Positions 23,723 to 33,461 of a stretch of 64,000 bases of DNA are shown here, piece by piece. The notes beneath the pieces are model-generated. The model was not told where the DNA came from, did no database searches, and saw nothing but the letters and a program-made list of their open reading frames with translations. This DNA comes from Ampullaceana balthica. Lineage: Eukaryota; Mollusca; Gastropoda; Lymnaeidae. Within the stretch, counting starts at the first letter, position 1; every line of letters starts with the position of its first letter. Made by a program: the position numbers and the translations under genes. The stretch spans positions 682,001-746,000 of the forward strand of contig CALYLW010000069.1 of the NCBI GenBank assembly GCA_944989445.1, in the 5' to 3' direction.

Positions 23723-25280
23723 ACCAAATGACCAATAACACATTTTTTTTACCCTCGGGACACCGTAGAGAACACCCTTTAACAAGCTATTTTTCTGTTC
23801 TGCTTTGTTAAGGAACATATAATAATACTCCACACATCTTCTTCAATGTACGTTTATGTACGTTAATCTGCATTTACATCACGACGCGTAATTTGTATTC
23901 TCAAACCGAAAATGTAGTCATACTTCTCGTTCTTTGTTACGTTGTCTACGCGATTCACTGAAAGTCACCTTAGTTTTTGGGCCCTTGACACTAAGCAAAT
24001 ACTGCTCTTAACAACACTAATGACTGTCTCCCTTTAAATAATAATTCTATTTTTAGAATACTACAATCATTATTGGTGTGTTATACTAAAAACGATAGAC
24101 GTCATAAACTAGGAGAGTGTGAGAAAGTGACACTACAAACTGCGTAACTAGGATCATTTAGAGTTTTATTTAATTATAAAATTAAAAAAATAATAATTTT
24201 GTAAAACGCATTGAGGCCGATATTAAAACTGGTTCAAAGGGCCAGAGAACAACACCAACAGAAGCATTGAAGTCGGCTCTGAAATTATTAGAGAAAAAAA
24301 ATCTTTACTTCATTAAACGAGACATTGTGTTTGGTGTTTAAGTTGCAACGCAACACAGGGATGGGTTTGAGGATTTGCTCCCTTGGGTCTAATTAAAACG
24401 AAATTATCTCGCCGCTATATTGGCCAAGGGAGATAATAGGATAATTTTCTGAACTCAATAGCGTCATTATAACCCCCACCCCCATTTTTGCTGCCTAACT
24501 CCTTACGTGTCACCTGACTGAGTCCACCTGACATCCCCATCTAATATATTTACCACCCCCCACCATTCAATAAATAATGTACTATCTATGCTAACACCGT
24601 TCGTGTACATACTGCGACATTTGCGTAGGCAGGGCTCATTTTTTTTTCTTCACGTGAATTAAACTTTGAATTGATTGCGCTTTATGCCACACCGTGCCAC
24701 ACGCACACACACACATACGCATATACCCATACATAGTGCTGCACACACATACGCACACACAATCTGCCGCACTCACACTCACACACATAAGTGTAACCGA
24801 GATTTGTGATCTCAAGGAATATTCTCTCATGTGAGTGCGTTTTTGAAGATTTTTTTGGGGGGAGGGGGGGGGAGCTAGGACTATTGAGGGTGGCACTTAC
24901 TTTCAGTCCATTTGATTTACTTTTAATTTACTCAATCTTTGAATGTTCCTAGTGGAGTATCTCATGAAAACACAATGACGCGTGCGTGTTTAAGACTATG
25001 TTAATGTAATGAACAATACAGCATTGCACCGAAGTTGATGGCCTAGGAGAAATCAAGTGCGTTTCTGGGAGAGATCAGATAAAATGACAAGAGTTAAATG
25101 CAGATAAGAAAGACGATAGAGAGCCAATATGTAGGAAAATCTGTGCGCTCTTAGAAGTGGACAAGGACAGTTGACAAGAAAAACTACACAAAGTTGGGGA
25201 ATGGGTCAGAATTTTTTTGTGAATATATATATAAATTATATAAATTAAAAGATGAGTTAGTTGGTTTATTAGGAATAAAT
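23723..25280. other. Unassigned DNA with CA-rich stretch
   Basis: A degenerate CA/CACACA region at about 24696-24790 underlies a Cys/Val-rich minus-strand frame. A G run occurs near 24857. No gene supported. Confidence 0.45.
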
Positions 25281-25289
25281 TTAACTGAA

Positions 25290-25620
25290 TTTTATTTACA
25301 TAATATTGATCTCCTATTATTTGTAAGTTTGTTAAAAGCATTTGACGCCAACGCAATTCGAGTCATTATCTCTGATGTTGCATCTCCATCATATGACATT
25401 TTGCTTCCTAAGTAAGTGAAGTTGGTTACTTTCTCTATGGTTTGGTCATTAAGTATAATATCATAGGGTTGGTTGGTGAGGTCCATGGCTTTTGTTTTGG
25501 TTATGTTGATTTGAAGACCAATTTGATTCGAAAAGTGCTGGAGACGACACGTTTTTTCTTGGGTGTTCAGATGCGTCGGGCTTACGAGAGCAAATATTTG
25601 GAGATCAAAGACACCAAAAG
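25290..25620 (-). pseudogene. RTE-like LINE reverse transcriptase fragment (inverted half)
   Basis: The minus strand reads a reverse transcriptase segment typical of RTE-type LINEs: SPTHLNTQEKTCRLQHF, then GLQINITKTKAMDL, then FTYLGSKMSYDGDA and an arginine/alanine segment (IALASNAFNKL). This is the region after the catalytic YADD box, which is itself degraded. It abuts a plus-strand fragment of the same kind of element at 25675-25800. Confidence 0.8.
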
Positions 25621-25674
25621 GCAAAAGAAAACAAAGAAGACCAAAGGGAACCCTACGTAGAACAATCAAAAGAG

Positions 25675-25805
25675 AAAGCTTAACCATGGGTCTAAGAAAT
25701 AACCAAGACCTAATACAATTAATTGGCGAAGGATCGTCGTAAATGGAAATCCATGACTTCTGCCCTATGTGCCGTCTTCGGCCCGAGAGGAATAAATAAC
25801 TAACT
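25675..25805 (+). pseudogene. RTE-like LINE C-terminal end
   Basis: The plus-strand frame reads AKDRRKWKSMTSALCAVFGP, a few more residues and a TAA stop near 25797. The RDR.KW..M..ALCA pattern is the usual C-terminus of RTE-type polyproteins. It is head-to-head with the reverse transcriptase fragment to its left. Confidence 0.7.
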
Positions 25806-26814
25806 AATATTGATAAATTCTTACGTAATGACGTTAAATAATAGGGCCGACATAAGAGGTTATTTAAATGTTGAGTAATTTTGGTGTCACGCCACATACG
25901 AACATACATATATAAATGAGCTCGTCTAAGTTTTAATTTATCAAATTTATCGAAAATATGTACATTAAAGCAAATTCGATTTTTCATTTTCCCCCCAACC
26001 AATACAATAAGAAGTCAGAGAACATCTGAGTCGTGCACCAAAAACGTTGGCCAATTAAATTTAGAAGAAAAAAAACCTCTACCAGACATGGCAAACATGC
26101 GGCACTTGTCAAAAAACACCTGCCTCCCAAACAAATAGAATGTTATTATTATTTTAATTATTTTAAATGGTTAACAAAATTGCTTTACGTCATTCTTCCT
26201 TTTTCACAATTTTTAAATATATATATATTTACAAAGTTTCATGATATGACAAAAACTAATAGTTTCGATACACAATTCCCAGAATTGCAGAGTTTCTAAT
26301 GCCTCCTGGATCAGCCTGTGTAAACAAAGTTCCTTTACGCGATGAAAGTCTTACGAGATTCGGTTCTAGACTATTGTCACTTTAAGATGACTTTGACAAG
26401 CTTCCAACTAGGACTCCCGTGACAACCGCCGTAAGCTCAGTAAAGCATCGCGAGACAAAGCGTCACTGCAATTCTTACTCCCACCGTTCCGTACATTTTG
26501 GGACAGCTCAGCGGTGCAAGCCTCCGCGATAAGATCCAATCAAGTTTGGCATTAAATTCGTCTTTTCATTCCGCGGTCTCTTTAATGCACGGCGCAGCTT
26601 GACCTATTTGAGTATTCTTAGCTCGGCGTGTTTACATTGGGAGCGAGACTCGGTGCGTTGGAGTGGATGGTAACAGCCATCGTTATCGATAGGAGTTTGG
26701 AACATTTGCGTAATTTGTTTGAACTATGTGTCCCTCTGTGTCACGTGGGAGGAAATATGTTGGATTCGTTGTTGCGTCACAGCACTTCGGTGTGTCTAGG
26801 GCTAGAAGAGTTGA
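25806..26814. other. Unassigned DNA
   Basis: AT-rich to 26280, then balanced composition to 26815 with short frames of no known family. Confidence 0.4.
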
Positions 26815-27460
26815 TCTTTCAACGGTACTTCTCACCTACGTTACTCATTGTTAGTACTTCTCACCTACGTTACTCATTGTTAGTACTTCTCACCTACGGT
26901 ATACATACATTAAATTGTTAGTACTTCTCAACTACGGTCTACATTGTTAGTACTTCTCACCTAGGGTATACACTGCTAGTACTTCTCACCTAGGGTACAC
27001 ATTGTTAGTGCATCTCACATAAGGTATACATACATTGTTAGTACTTCTCACCTACGTATACATACATTGTTAGTACTTCTCACCTACGTCTACATACATT
27101 GTTGGTACTTCTCACCTACGCTACTCATTGTTAGTACTTCTCACCTACGGTATACATACATTGTTAGTACTTCTCAACTGCGGTCTACATTGTTAGTACT
27201 TCTCACCTAGGGTACACATTGTTAGTACTTCTCACCTAGGGTACACATTGCTAGTACTTCTCACCTAGGGTACACATTGTTAGTACTTCTCACCTAGGGT
27301 ACACATTGCTAGTACTTCTCACCTAGGGTACACATTGCTAGTACTTCTCGCCTAGGGTACACATTGCTAGTACTTCTCACCTAGGTTACACATTGTTAGT
27401 GCATCTCACATACGGTAAACATTTTATGTACTTCTCACCTACTTGCACATTGTAGGTACC
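26815..27460. repeat. 29-37 bp minisatellite, about 20 copies
   Basis: The core is TTAGTACTTCTCACCTA, followed by CGGTATACATACATTG-like or GGGTACACATTG-like tails, giving units of 29 to 37 bp. The short 29-bp form is amplified in a block at 27190-27400, and the flanks keep longer, more diverged units. Confidence 0.92.
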
Positions 27461-27867
27461 TGTCTCATCTTTAATTGGGTCCTTGTCAGTTTTTAAACAT
27501 TTAAAAAAGAATACTTATGTTCTTGAAGTGAATACCAAATAACTTGAGGGTGTGCTCCATCGACTAATGGTGCAGGAATGATAAAAATAGAATCAATCGT
27601 TATAAAAGTTTCATTGCTAGACTAAGTTGACTAGACTAACTGCAGAGCGCCCACATTGTACCCTTAAACTGTTATAAATACTTCATCTAGTGAACCGTTC
27701 AGCATTGATCTGACAGACAGAACAAACTAACAATAGACTATACGGTCGATAAGTTACAGTTTATAGTAACATTGTTTGACAGCGTAGTTTAAACGTAAAT
27801 TACGTGTGACAAAACTGGCAATAAATAATTTAATAAAAATTTTTAAAAAAATAAATTAAAAAAAAAC

Positions 27868-29088
27868 CTCGAATGAGTATTTAAACGCAATTTCCCACAA
27901 AGAATTTCCGATTCTTTTATTCAAGGGAAATCATTCTAGAGTCACACCAGGAAGGTGTCAATATAATGCGCTCCGCGCAACAGTCTAACATTAGCATTCA
28001 CAAGGCAGGAAAACACCATTTACTATCATTCTAGATTAAATTTAAAGTAATTTCAAATCAATAATTCTGAAACTAATCAAAACAATTGTTATCTATAAAT
28101 TGCTGCCTAAATTGCGGGATTCGAACCAAAAATGATTTTTCAAAAATTCCTTCTCCAACATTGTTTTAAATATTATTAGCTATCTTTTGGCGTTTGTTTC
28201 AACCCGATAGATGTTATGATTGGCGAGAAATTGACAAAATACTGATATTTTTTCGTGTTTAAAATTTTTTTTTCCCCAGGAAATCCAGTTAACCTTTTCG
28301 GTATTTTTGAGGCCCGTTCACATCCTTGGCACCTCCTTAACATATTTGCAAAGACTTGAGCCCTCTATCTGGTATGATTCAGGAGGAGTTGCTGTTCAAA
28401 GCTCGAAAAGACGGGCCAGACATTTCAAATATATAAACGCAATTCCCAATGGAAATTGCGTTAACAATTATTTGATCTATTCTTGTGTTATAATAGTCAA
28501 CACACCACGGGCAATACGTTGTACGACAGTGGCAGTGGGTGTCGAAATGGTGCAGCCGGGGCGACACTTTTGAACGCAATTTCCTAATGGGAAAAATTGC
28601 GTTTATATATTTGAAATGTCTATCCTGTCTTTTCGGGTTTGACCATGCAACTCCTCCTGAACCACACTATGAGAGGGTTCGCGTCTTTGCAAATATGTTA
28701 AGGAGGTCCAAAGGATGTGCACGGGCCTAAAAAATACCGAAAAGGTTTACTGGATTTCCTGGAAAATAAAATTAAAAAAAAACAACGAAAAAATATCAGT
28801 ATTTTGTCAATTTCTCGCCAACCATAACATCTATCGTGTTGAAACAATGCCAAACGACAGCTAATAATATATATAGAACAATGTTGGAGAAGGAATGTTT
28901 GAAAAATCTCTTTTGGTTCGACTCCCTTAATTTTAGCAGCAATTTATAGAACGCAATTATTATTGGTTTGTTTAGTTTCAGAATTATTGATTTGAAATTA
29001 CTTTTAATGTAATCTAGATGATTTCCGATTGAATAAAAAAAAAGTCGGACATTCTTTGTTGGAAATTGCGTTTAAATACTCATTCGAG
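27868..29088. mobile_element. Giant foldback element (1.2 kb palindrome)
   Basis: The left arm (27868-28461) and right arm (28574-29088) are inverse copies joined by a spacer of about 110 bp. Ends are CTCGAATGAGTATTTAAACG and its inverse CGTTTAAATACTCATTCGAG. The word ACGCAATTTCC occurs at both outer ends and again at both inner ends, where it forms small hairpins (28437-28463 and 28573-28602). Arms differ by scattered substitutions and indels, so the element is old enough to decay but young enough to align throughout. Frames on both strands are by-products. No clear target duplication is seen. It is a foldback-type DNA transposon or a very long MITE of unknown superfamily. Confidence 0.85.
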
Positions 29089-29404
29089 TTTTTATAACTT
29101 GTTTTTTTTTCCTTTTATAGAAGGCGTGGAATTTTAAAAAAAAGTAATTAGTCAATTAACATTATCTTCTTTGGAAAAAAAACTATAACGTTAGCCACCC
29201 CACTGATAATAATTTATTGAATTATTACAACTATTTATCCACATCATTTAATGTCTTGGAAGTGGAAGATTATAAGATATAACTCTTCAGAATTTTCAAA
29301 AACATTCAGTTGACACAATGATGTTGACAAGTACAATGCAATTAGTCTTTTACGTTCAACTGTAGTTAAACTCTCGCTATTTTTATCCACTCCATGCTTT
29401 ATAA
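29089..29404. other. Unassigned DNA
   Basis: AT-rich, nothing identified. Confidence 0.45.
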
Positions 29405-29604
29405 CTGTGATGGCGAACTTATGACCCGCGTGCCCCAGTCAGCACGCAGAGCCTCATTAGCCAGCAGGCTACTAAAATATTACTTTCTTAATCAAACCAG
29501 CTAAGCCATTTTTGGGTTTCTTTGGAGTGTTGGCACTTTGCTATAAATAAGTGTGTTTTGATTTAAAATTTGGGCACGTGGCCCCAAAAGGTTCGCCACC
29601 ACTG
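29405..29604. mobile_element. hAT MITE
   Basis: A 200-bp element with ends CTGTGATGGCGAACTTATG and AAAAGGTTCGCCACCACTG (inverted). Flanks CTTTATAA and CCTTATAT agree at six of eight positions, compatible with a worn 8-bp hAT target duplication. Non-coding; the subterminal ACCCGCGTGCCCC pairs with GGGCACGTGGCCCC. Confidence 0.75.
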
Positions 29605-30105
29605 CCTTATATACCATAGGCGTAGTTTTAGCTAAATTTTCTACTTGGCGAATTTCTCGCTTCTTTACTGAAGCCCCACGCCCCTCTGCTTAATGTCCCC
29701 GCCCCCTCCCCCAATCCTCATACTCAGTAAAATCTCACTCACGATTTTATCAAAAAGAAAAAAAAATTCAGGATAAGAGAACATCGCCGAAACAGCGTCC
29801 CTGCCTTCGGACTGACTTCCTGTATCTCTGGGAGGCTGAGCCAATTAGTTGCATGATGGGTTGAGCAAAGAAGTCCACGGACACAGGGCCATGGACGGGC
29901 ACGTGCCCAATGTTTGCCCAGTCCGCGCGGGGATATGATGATGCCTTAATGAGGTGGCTAAGTAGCCGTGTTGTCGCTGATATTACCTCCTTATTAGGCG
30001 TGTCCTCGGAACGGCAATTGTGTGCGATTGTCGTTACTTCAAGGAAAGCTAATGAGGGGGTAGAAGTGGGGTGACTCGGCCGATCTGATCAATATAGGGG
30101 GGTGG
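29605..30105. other. Unassigned DNA
   Basis: GC-richer stretch 29810-30060 without a supported frame. Nothing assigned. Confidence 0.4.
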
Positions 30106-30690
30106 GTTGGGACGATTGGTGGGATGAGAGGACTGGTGGGATTAGAGGACTGGTGGGATGAGAGGACTGGTGGGATGAGAGGACTGGTGGGATGAGAGGA
30201 CTGGTGGGATGGGACGAGTGGTGGGATGAGAGGACTGGTGGGATAAGAGGACTGGTGGGGTGGGACGAGTGGTGGGATGAGAGGACTGGTGGGTGGGACG
30301 AATGGTGGGATGAGAGGACAAGTGGGGTGGGACGAGTGGTGGGATGAGAGGATTGGTGGGGTGGGACGAGTGGTGGGATGAGAGGATTGGTGGGGTGGGA
30401 CGAGTGGTGGGATGAGAGGATTGGTGGGGTGAGATGACAGGTATGGTGGGACGAGTGGTGGGATAAGAGGACTTGTGGGGTGAGATGACAGGTGGGGTGG
30501 GATGAGTGGTGGGATGAGAGGACTTGTGGGGTGAGATGACAGGTGGGTGGGACGAGTGGTGGGATGAGAGGATTGGTGGGGTGGGACGAGTGGTGGGATG
30601 AGAGGATTGGTGGGGTGGGACGAGTGGTGGGATGAGAGGACTGGTGGGATGAGAGGACTCGTGGGGTGGTAGGACAGGTGGTGTCAGTCG
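30106..30690. repeat. G-rich minisatellite, GGTGGGATGAGAGGACT type
   Basis: Units of 17-20 bp mix GGTGGGATGAGAGGACT and GGTGGGGTGGGACGAGT in a higher-order order that repeats every 50-60 bp. Runs of three to four G recur on the plus strand, so G-quadruplex formation is possible. The 194-codon minus-strand frame (SSHPTTRPTPP repeats) is its translation. Confidence 0.93.
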
Positions 30691-31465
30691 CGGTTGTTCA
30701 TAGGATGAGTCGGACAAATGGTACAAGTATTGGATACATTGGATACATTTTGGCGATCATTAGTTAAGTCATTATGGCCATCAATAGATAATTCATTATA
30801 GCCCTATGTGAAATCATTATTGTAATTTTCGAAGAATTAATAGGACACCTCAACTGATTCTTCACTAAACTATTTTTGAGACTATCGTTGGACTAATTAT
30901 GGGACAATGAATTAGAGAAATTGTTTGAATTTCTTTGGATAAATAATTGCTTTAAGTATGCACTTGTGACATATTTTGAAAGTGTCAGTTTTTATATACC
31001 ACAAGATTCCACATCGTCCAACGTGGCAAGTCCTGGGCGTCATCTCAATCTGCTGCAATGATGTGTGAAAGGATGGAGCGGGTTTGGGGGGAGTTTCTTG
31101 GAGTTTTTGCTGTGATCTCGAAATGAGCTGGTCCCAGACCCACTTAAAGGATGGCGGCGGAAATTCATCTAGGCAAGGACCATGTTCGTAATGTCATTGG
31201 TGGCTCTTTTTCTCTCATTAACGTAACTTTAGCTTTGATGTGCGGCACAAGAAAATGGCGAGATCAATATTTCTTCAACACTTGCTACCCCATAACCTTT
31301 ACCCCCACGTGCAACGAAACACGTATTCTATTTTTAAGCTTCGCTATTATTTAAATCGACATAAAACATACATATTTAGAATAAGCTGGGTTATTTATAG
31401 TTTAGCGTGCATACAAAGGTAAGGGATGATGTTTTAGTTTAGTCCTTGCACTATTTAACATCATT
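30691..31465. other. Unassigned DNA
   Basis: TGGATACATTGGATACATTT near 30730 is a small duplication. No gene supported. Confidence 0.4.
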
Positions 31466-31645
31466 AAATAAACCCAGAAACACTCTATGATAGAATAACA
31501 AAAAGCAGAGCAATAATAATACATAAGGCAATTCTAACTTGGAAATACAACACAAAGATCTTAAACAACCCTGAGATATACATAAAAACAATTTTATTAT
31601 TCCATATTTACAAGAACAAGCAATACAAATTCTTATAAAGGTCGG
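31466..31645 (+). pseudogene. LINE C-terminal fragment
   Basis: The plus strand reads NPETLYDRITKSRAIIIHKA, then NTKILNNPEI and KNKQYKFL, which aligns with the same region of the 22-kb LINE (LNLETLEDRRTKSKVVIIHK and onwards). It stops where the family would continue with FSFFPSGIRAWN. Non-functional fragment. Confidence 0.75.
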
Positions 31646-31721
31646 TCCACACCTCACAAATGTTCGCGAGCATTTGCCCAAGCATCACACGAACGCACTA
31701 TAAAATTCGCCGAATTCAAAC

Positions 31722-31780
31722 GATCTTATCTGTTACAGACACTCCTTCTATACAGAAGATTATTGCGTCCTACGCCTATC
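31722..31780 (-). mobile_element. LINE 3' UTR, left piece, interrupted by the LTR element
   Basis: The inverse of the LINE 3' end (GAAGATTATTGCGTCCTACG) runs into CCTATC, where the LTR element is inserted. It resumes at 35887 with CTATCTATGG. The uninterrupted family sequence at 22005-22040 shows the join directly. Confidence 0.8.
31776..31780. repeat. Target site duplication CTATC (left)
   Basis: CTATC at 31776-31780 is repeated at 35887-35891 on the far side of the LTR element. The empty-site sequence in related LINE copies (CTTATCTATGG) has it once. Five bases is the usual size for gypsy and BEL-type integrases. Confidence 0.8.
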
Positions 31781-32128
31781 TGTCACTGTTACTTGTTACT
31801 GGTTATTCTTATTTAATATGTAACTCTCTTGTAGGCGTTCTCACAATACAGAATCTTGTGCACAATAATCCACTGAAGAACTTGTTTCAATAACACAACT
31901 TTAATATTATATTTTATACAAGAATTATTATTTGAGGTTATACAACGGGGAATTCTCAAGCACACACATCACGTCCTTCCCTTACGGAAGTTATCTGACA
32001 ACTGATCGCCCAACCCTTTCAGCCAATGGGAAGGCTTCTCCCTTCCCGCGCCTATTACTTCACGTGACCTCTCCGTCAGACGATCACGCATTATACACAT
32101 GGTACACCCATGGCATTCACATGTGACA
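31781..32128 (-). repeat. 3' LTR of the 4.1-kb LTR retrotransposon
   Basis: 348 bp, bounded by TGTCAC and GTGACA (perfect 6-bp inverted ends with the canonical TG and CA). It matches 35546-35886 over its length apart from scattered substitutions and small indels, one being 9-12 bp near the left edge (GTTACTTGTTACTGG against GTGG). The divergence indicates an old insertion. Confidence 0.9.
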
Positions 32129-32145
32129 TTCACCCCCATCCTTCA
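32129..32145 (-). other. Polypurine tract
   Basis: On the minus strand GAAGGATGGGGGTGAA lies directly before the 3' LTR, the expected place and composition for the plus-strand primer of reverse transcription. Confidence 0.75.
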
Positions 32146-32269
32146 AAAAAAATGTTTATGAAATACAACATTTTTGGTCTTCATAAAATCAAATTAAATT
32201 ATATCTATATTCAAATTTCAAATATTTATCATCAATGAACATTCATTGCCTTACATACAACATCTGTAT

Positions 32270-32660
32270 ATAAAATCAATCAGAAAAAATCTGTAGAACT
32301 GCAACCGTCTAAACATAAAAAATAATGAGAAAAAATCTGTAGGACTGCAACAGTCTACCTGTGCTGAAAAAATGAAATTATAATTTTTAACACATCTGTA
32401 ATTTTGTGTAATTAAAATACTTTTAACAATCAATATTATTAAAATTAACTTATAATCCAGTGGAATTCAAACACTGTTCCTTGTCCATTGTTCAGCGAAT
32501 AAAAATATTAATATAATTACAGTCTCTGGTTGTATCATTTAGGAATTCACATAATGTCTTATTAATACAGTCTCTGGTGTTATCATTGAGGAATTCATAG
32601 ACTAATATTAATACAGTCTCTGGTTTTATCACTTAGGAATTCACAGAATGTCTTTATTTA
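32270..32660 (-). repeat. Short direct repeats in the element's 3' non-coding part
   Basis: Two copies of AAAAAATCTGTAG.ACTGCAA (about 32284 and 32331) and three copies of ACAGTCTCTGGTT.TATCA, each followed by a GGAATTCA word (about 32518, 32566, 32622). They fill the space where integrase would be expected. Confidence 0.75.
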
Positions 32661-32666
32661 TTGTCA

Positions 32667-32822
32667 TTCTACTTAATATGTCTGCAACCACATTGTCCTT
32701 TCCCTTCACAGGTTTAATGTCAAACTTGTAGTCGGCTAATAGCATAGCCTAGTTCAAAGATAGTCATTCTTCAATTGACTAGTATGAATTCAAATCGATG
32801 GGCTTTGAATGTTTCTTCAGAC
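32667..32822 (-). pseudogene. pol remnant: end of RNase H
   Basis: The minus strand reads AMLLADYKFDIKPVKGKDNV followed by VADILSRM, the classic end of Ty3/gypsy RNase H, where GKDNVVAD(A/I)LSR precedes the integrase linker. Upstream residues HSKPIDLNSY also fit, with three in-frame stops between them and the motif. Nothing recognisable of protease, reverse transcriptase or integrase remains, so pol was lost by internal deletion between the gag stop at 32841 and about 32822. Confidence 0.85.
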
Positions 32823-32885
32823 TGTTAAATGTTTAATAAATCACCAACCATGACTTCGATTATGTTCATTCACAATATTAATTCC

Positions 32886-33071
32886 AGCATCTTGAATAAG
32901 TTGCTTAGCTTTTGAAATGTCATTTTTGCTTCCTGATAGTTCAATAGAATTTCGACCAGATGAGTCACTGTCAGAAAATTTTATCTTAAAAATATTGTCT
33001 GTATCTGTGTCTTTGATTTTGCTTAATACACAACCAATTGTTCTTCCTAATTCAGATGATTCCACACGAAT
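32886..33071 (-). other. KH-like RNA-binding domain at the Gag C-terminus
   Basis: The segment IRVESSELGRTIG..SKIKD continues through KIKFSD, NSIELSGSKNDISKAKQLIQ. This follows the type I KH order: a first strand ending in IG, GxxG loop, SKIK helix, second strand, I.I.GS strand and a final KAK.LI helix. Consensus has IGRGGSKIK; here it reads IGCVLSKIK, so the nucleic-acid-gripping GxxG loop is replaced. KH domains of the DDX43 type are the closest pattern I can think of. Similarity is by eye. Confidence 0.6.
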
Positions 33072-33221
33072 GGTTTCAGATTCACTAGTAGCCTCTCTAT
33101 CCCTTTTATCATATACTTGATTTTTAATAGTGACTAAAGTGTCACTAGTTACCGTTTGTGCTCGATTTAACTTTATTATTTTTCTATCATTCATGTCTTG
33201 GTGTTCATTCTTTCTCCATGG

Positions 33222-33461
33222 TTGATCATAATTTCTTATTCTGGAATCAAAACTATATCTGCCTCTCCATGATCTTCTGCTTTGATTATAATCTCTATTT
33301 ATGGAATTATGATTATTTCTTTCGCTCCATGATTGTCTATCTTGATCATAATCTCTACGTCTGGAATTATGATTATATTTTTCTCTCCATGATGGTCTAC
33401 CTTGATCATAATCTCTAAGTCTTGAATTATGATTATACTTTTCTCTCCATGATTGTCTACC
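33222..33461 (-). repeat. Four in-frame 60-bp repeats in gag
   Basis: Each encodes 20 residues of the form G-R-x-S-W-R-E-K-Y-N-H-N-S-R-x-R-D-Y-D-Q. Arg/Asp/Tyr/Asn-rich low-complexity repeats of this kind often bind RNA or self-associate. They follow directly on the zinc knuckle. The repeats are similar but not identical, so expansion predates the last decay. Confidence 0.85.

Noticed and set aside
25292..26002. A single 236-codon minus-strand gene
   Set aside because: Only the C-terminal third matches reverse transcriptase; the N-terminal part is read through unrelated or opposite-strand LINE sequence.
28110..28125. tRNA box-B-like GGGATTCGAACC
   Set aside because: Part of the foldback arm; the inverse arm has a diverged copy and no cloverleaf can be drawn around it.
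30142..30726. 194-codon Pro/Ser/Thr/His-rich minus-strand frame
   Set aside because: Translation of the G-rich minisatellite; no unique coding flank or signal peptide.
31932..32126. 64-codon frame duplicated at 35690-35884
   Set aside because: Present twice only because it lies in the two LTRs, on the strand opposite to the element.
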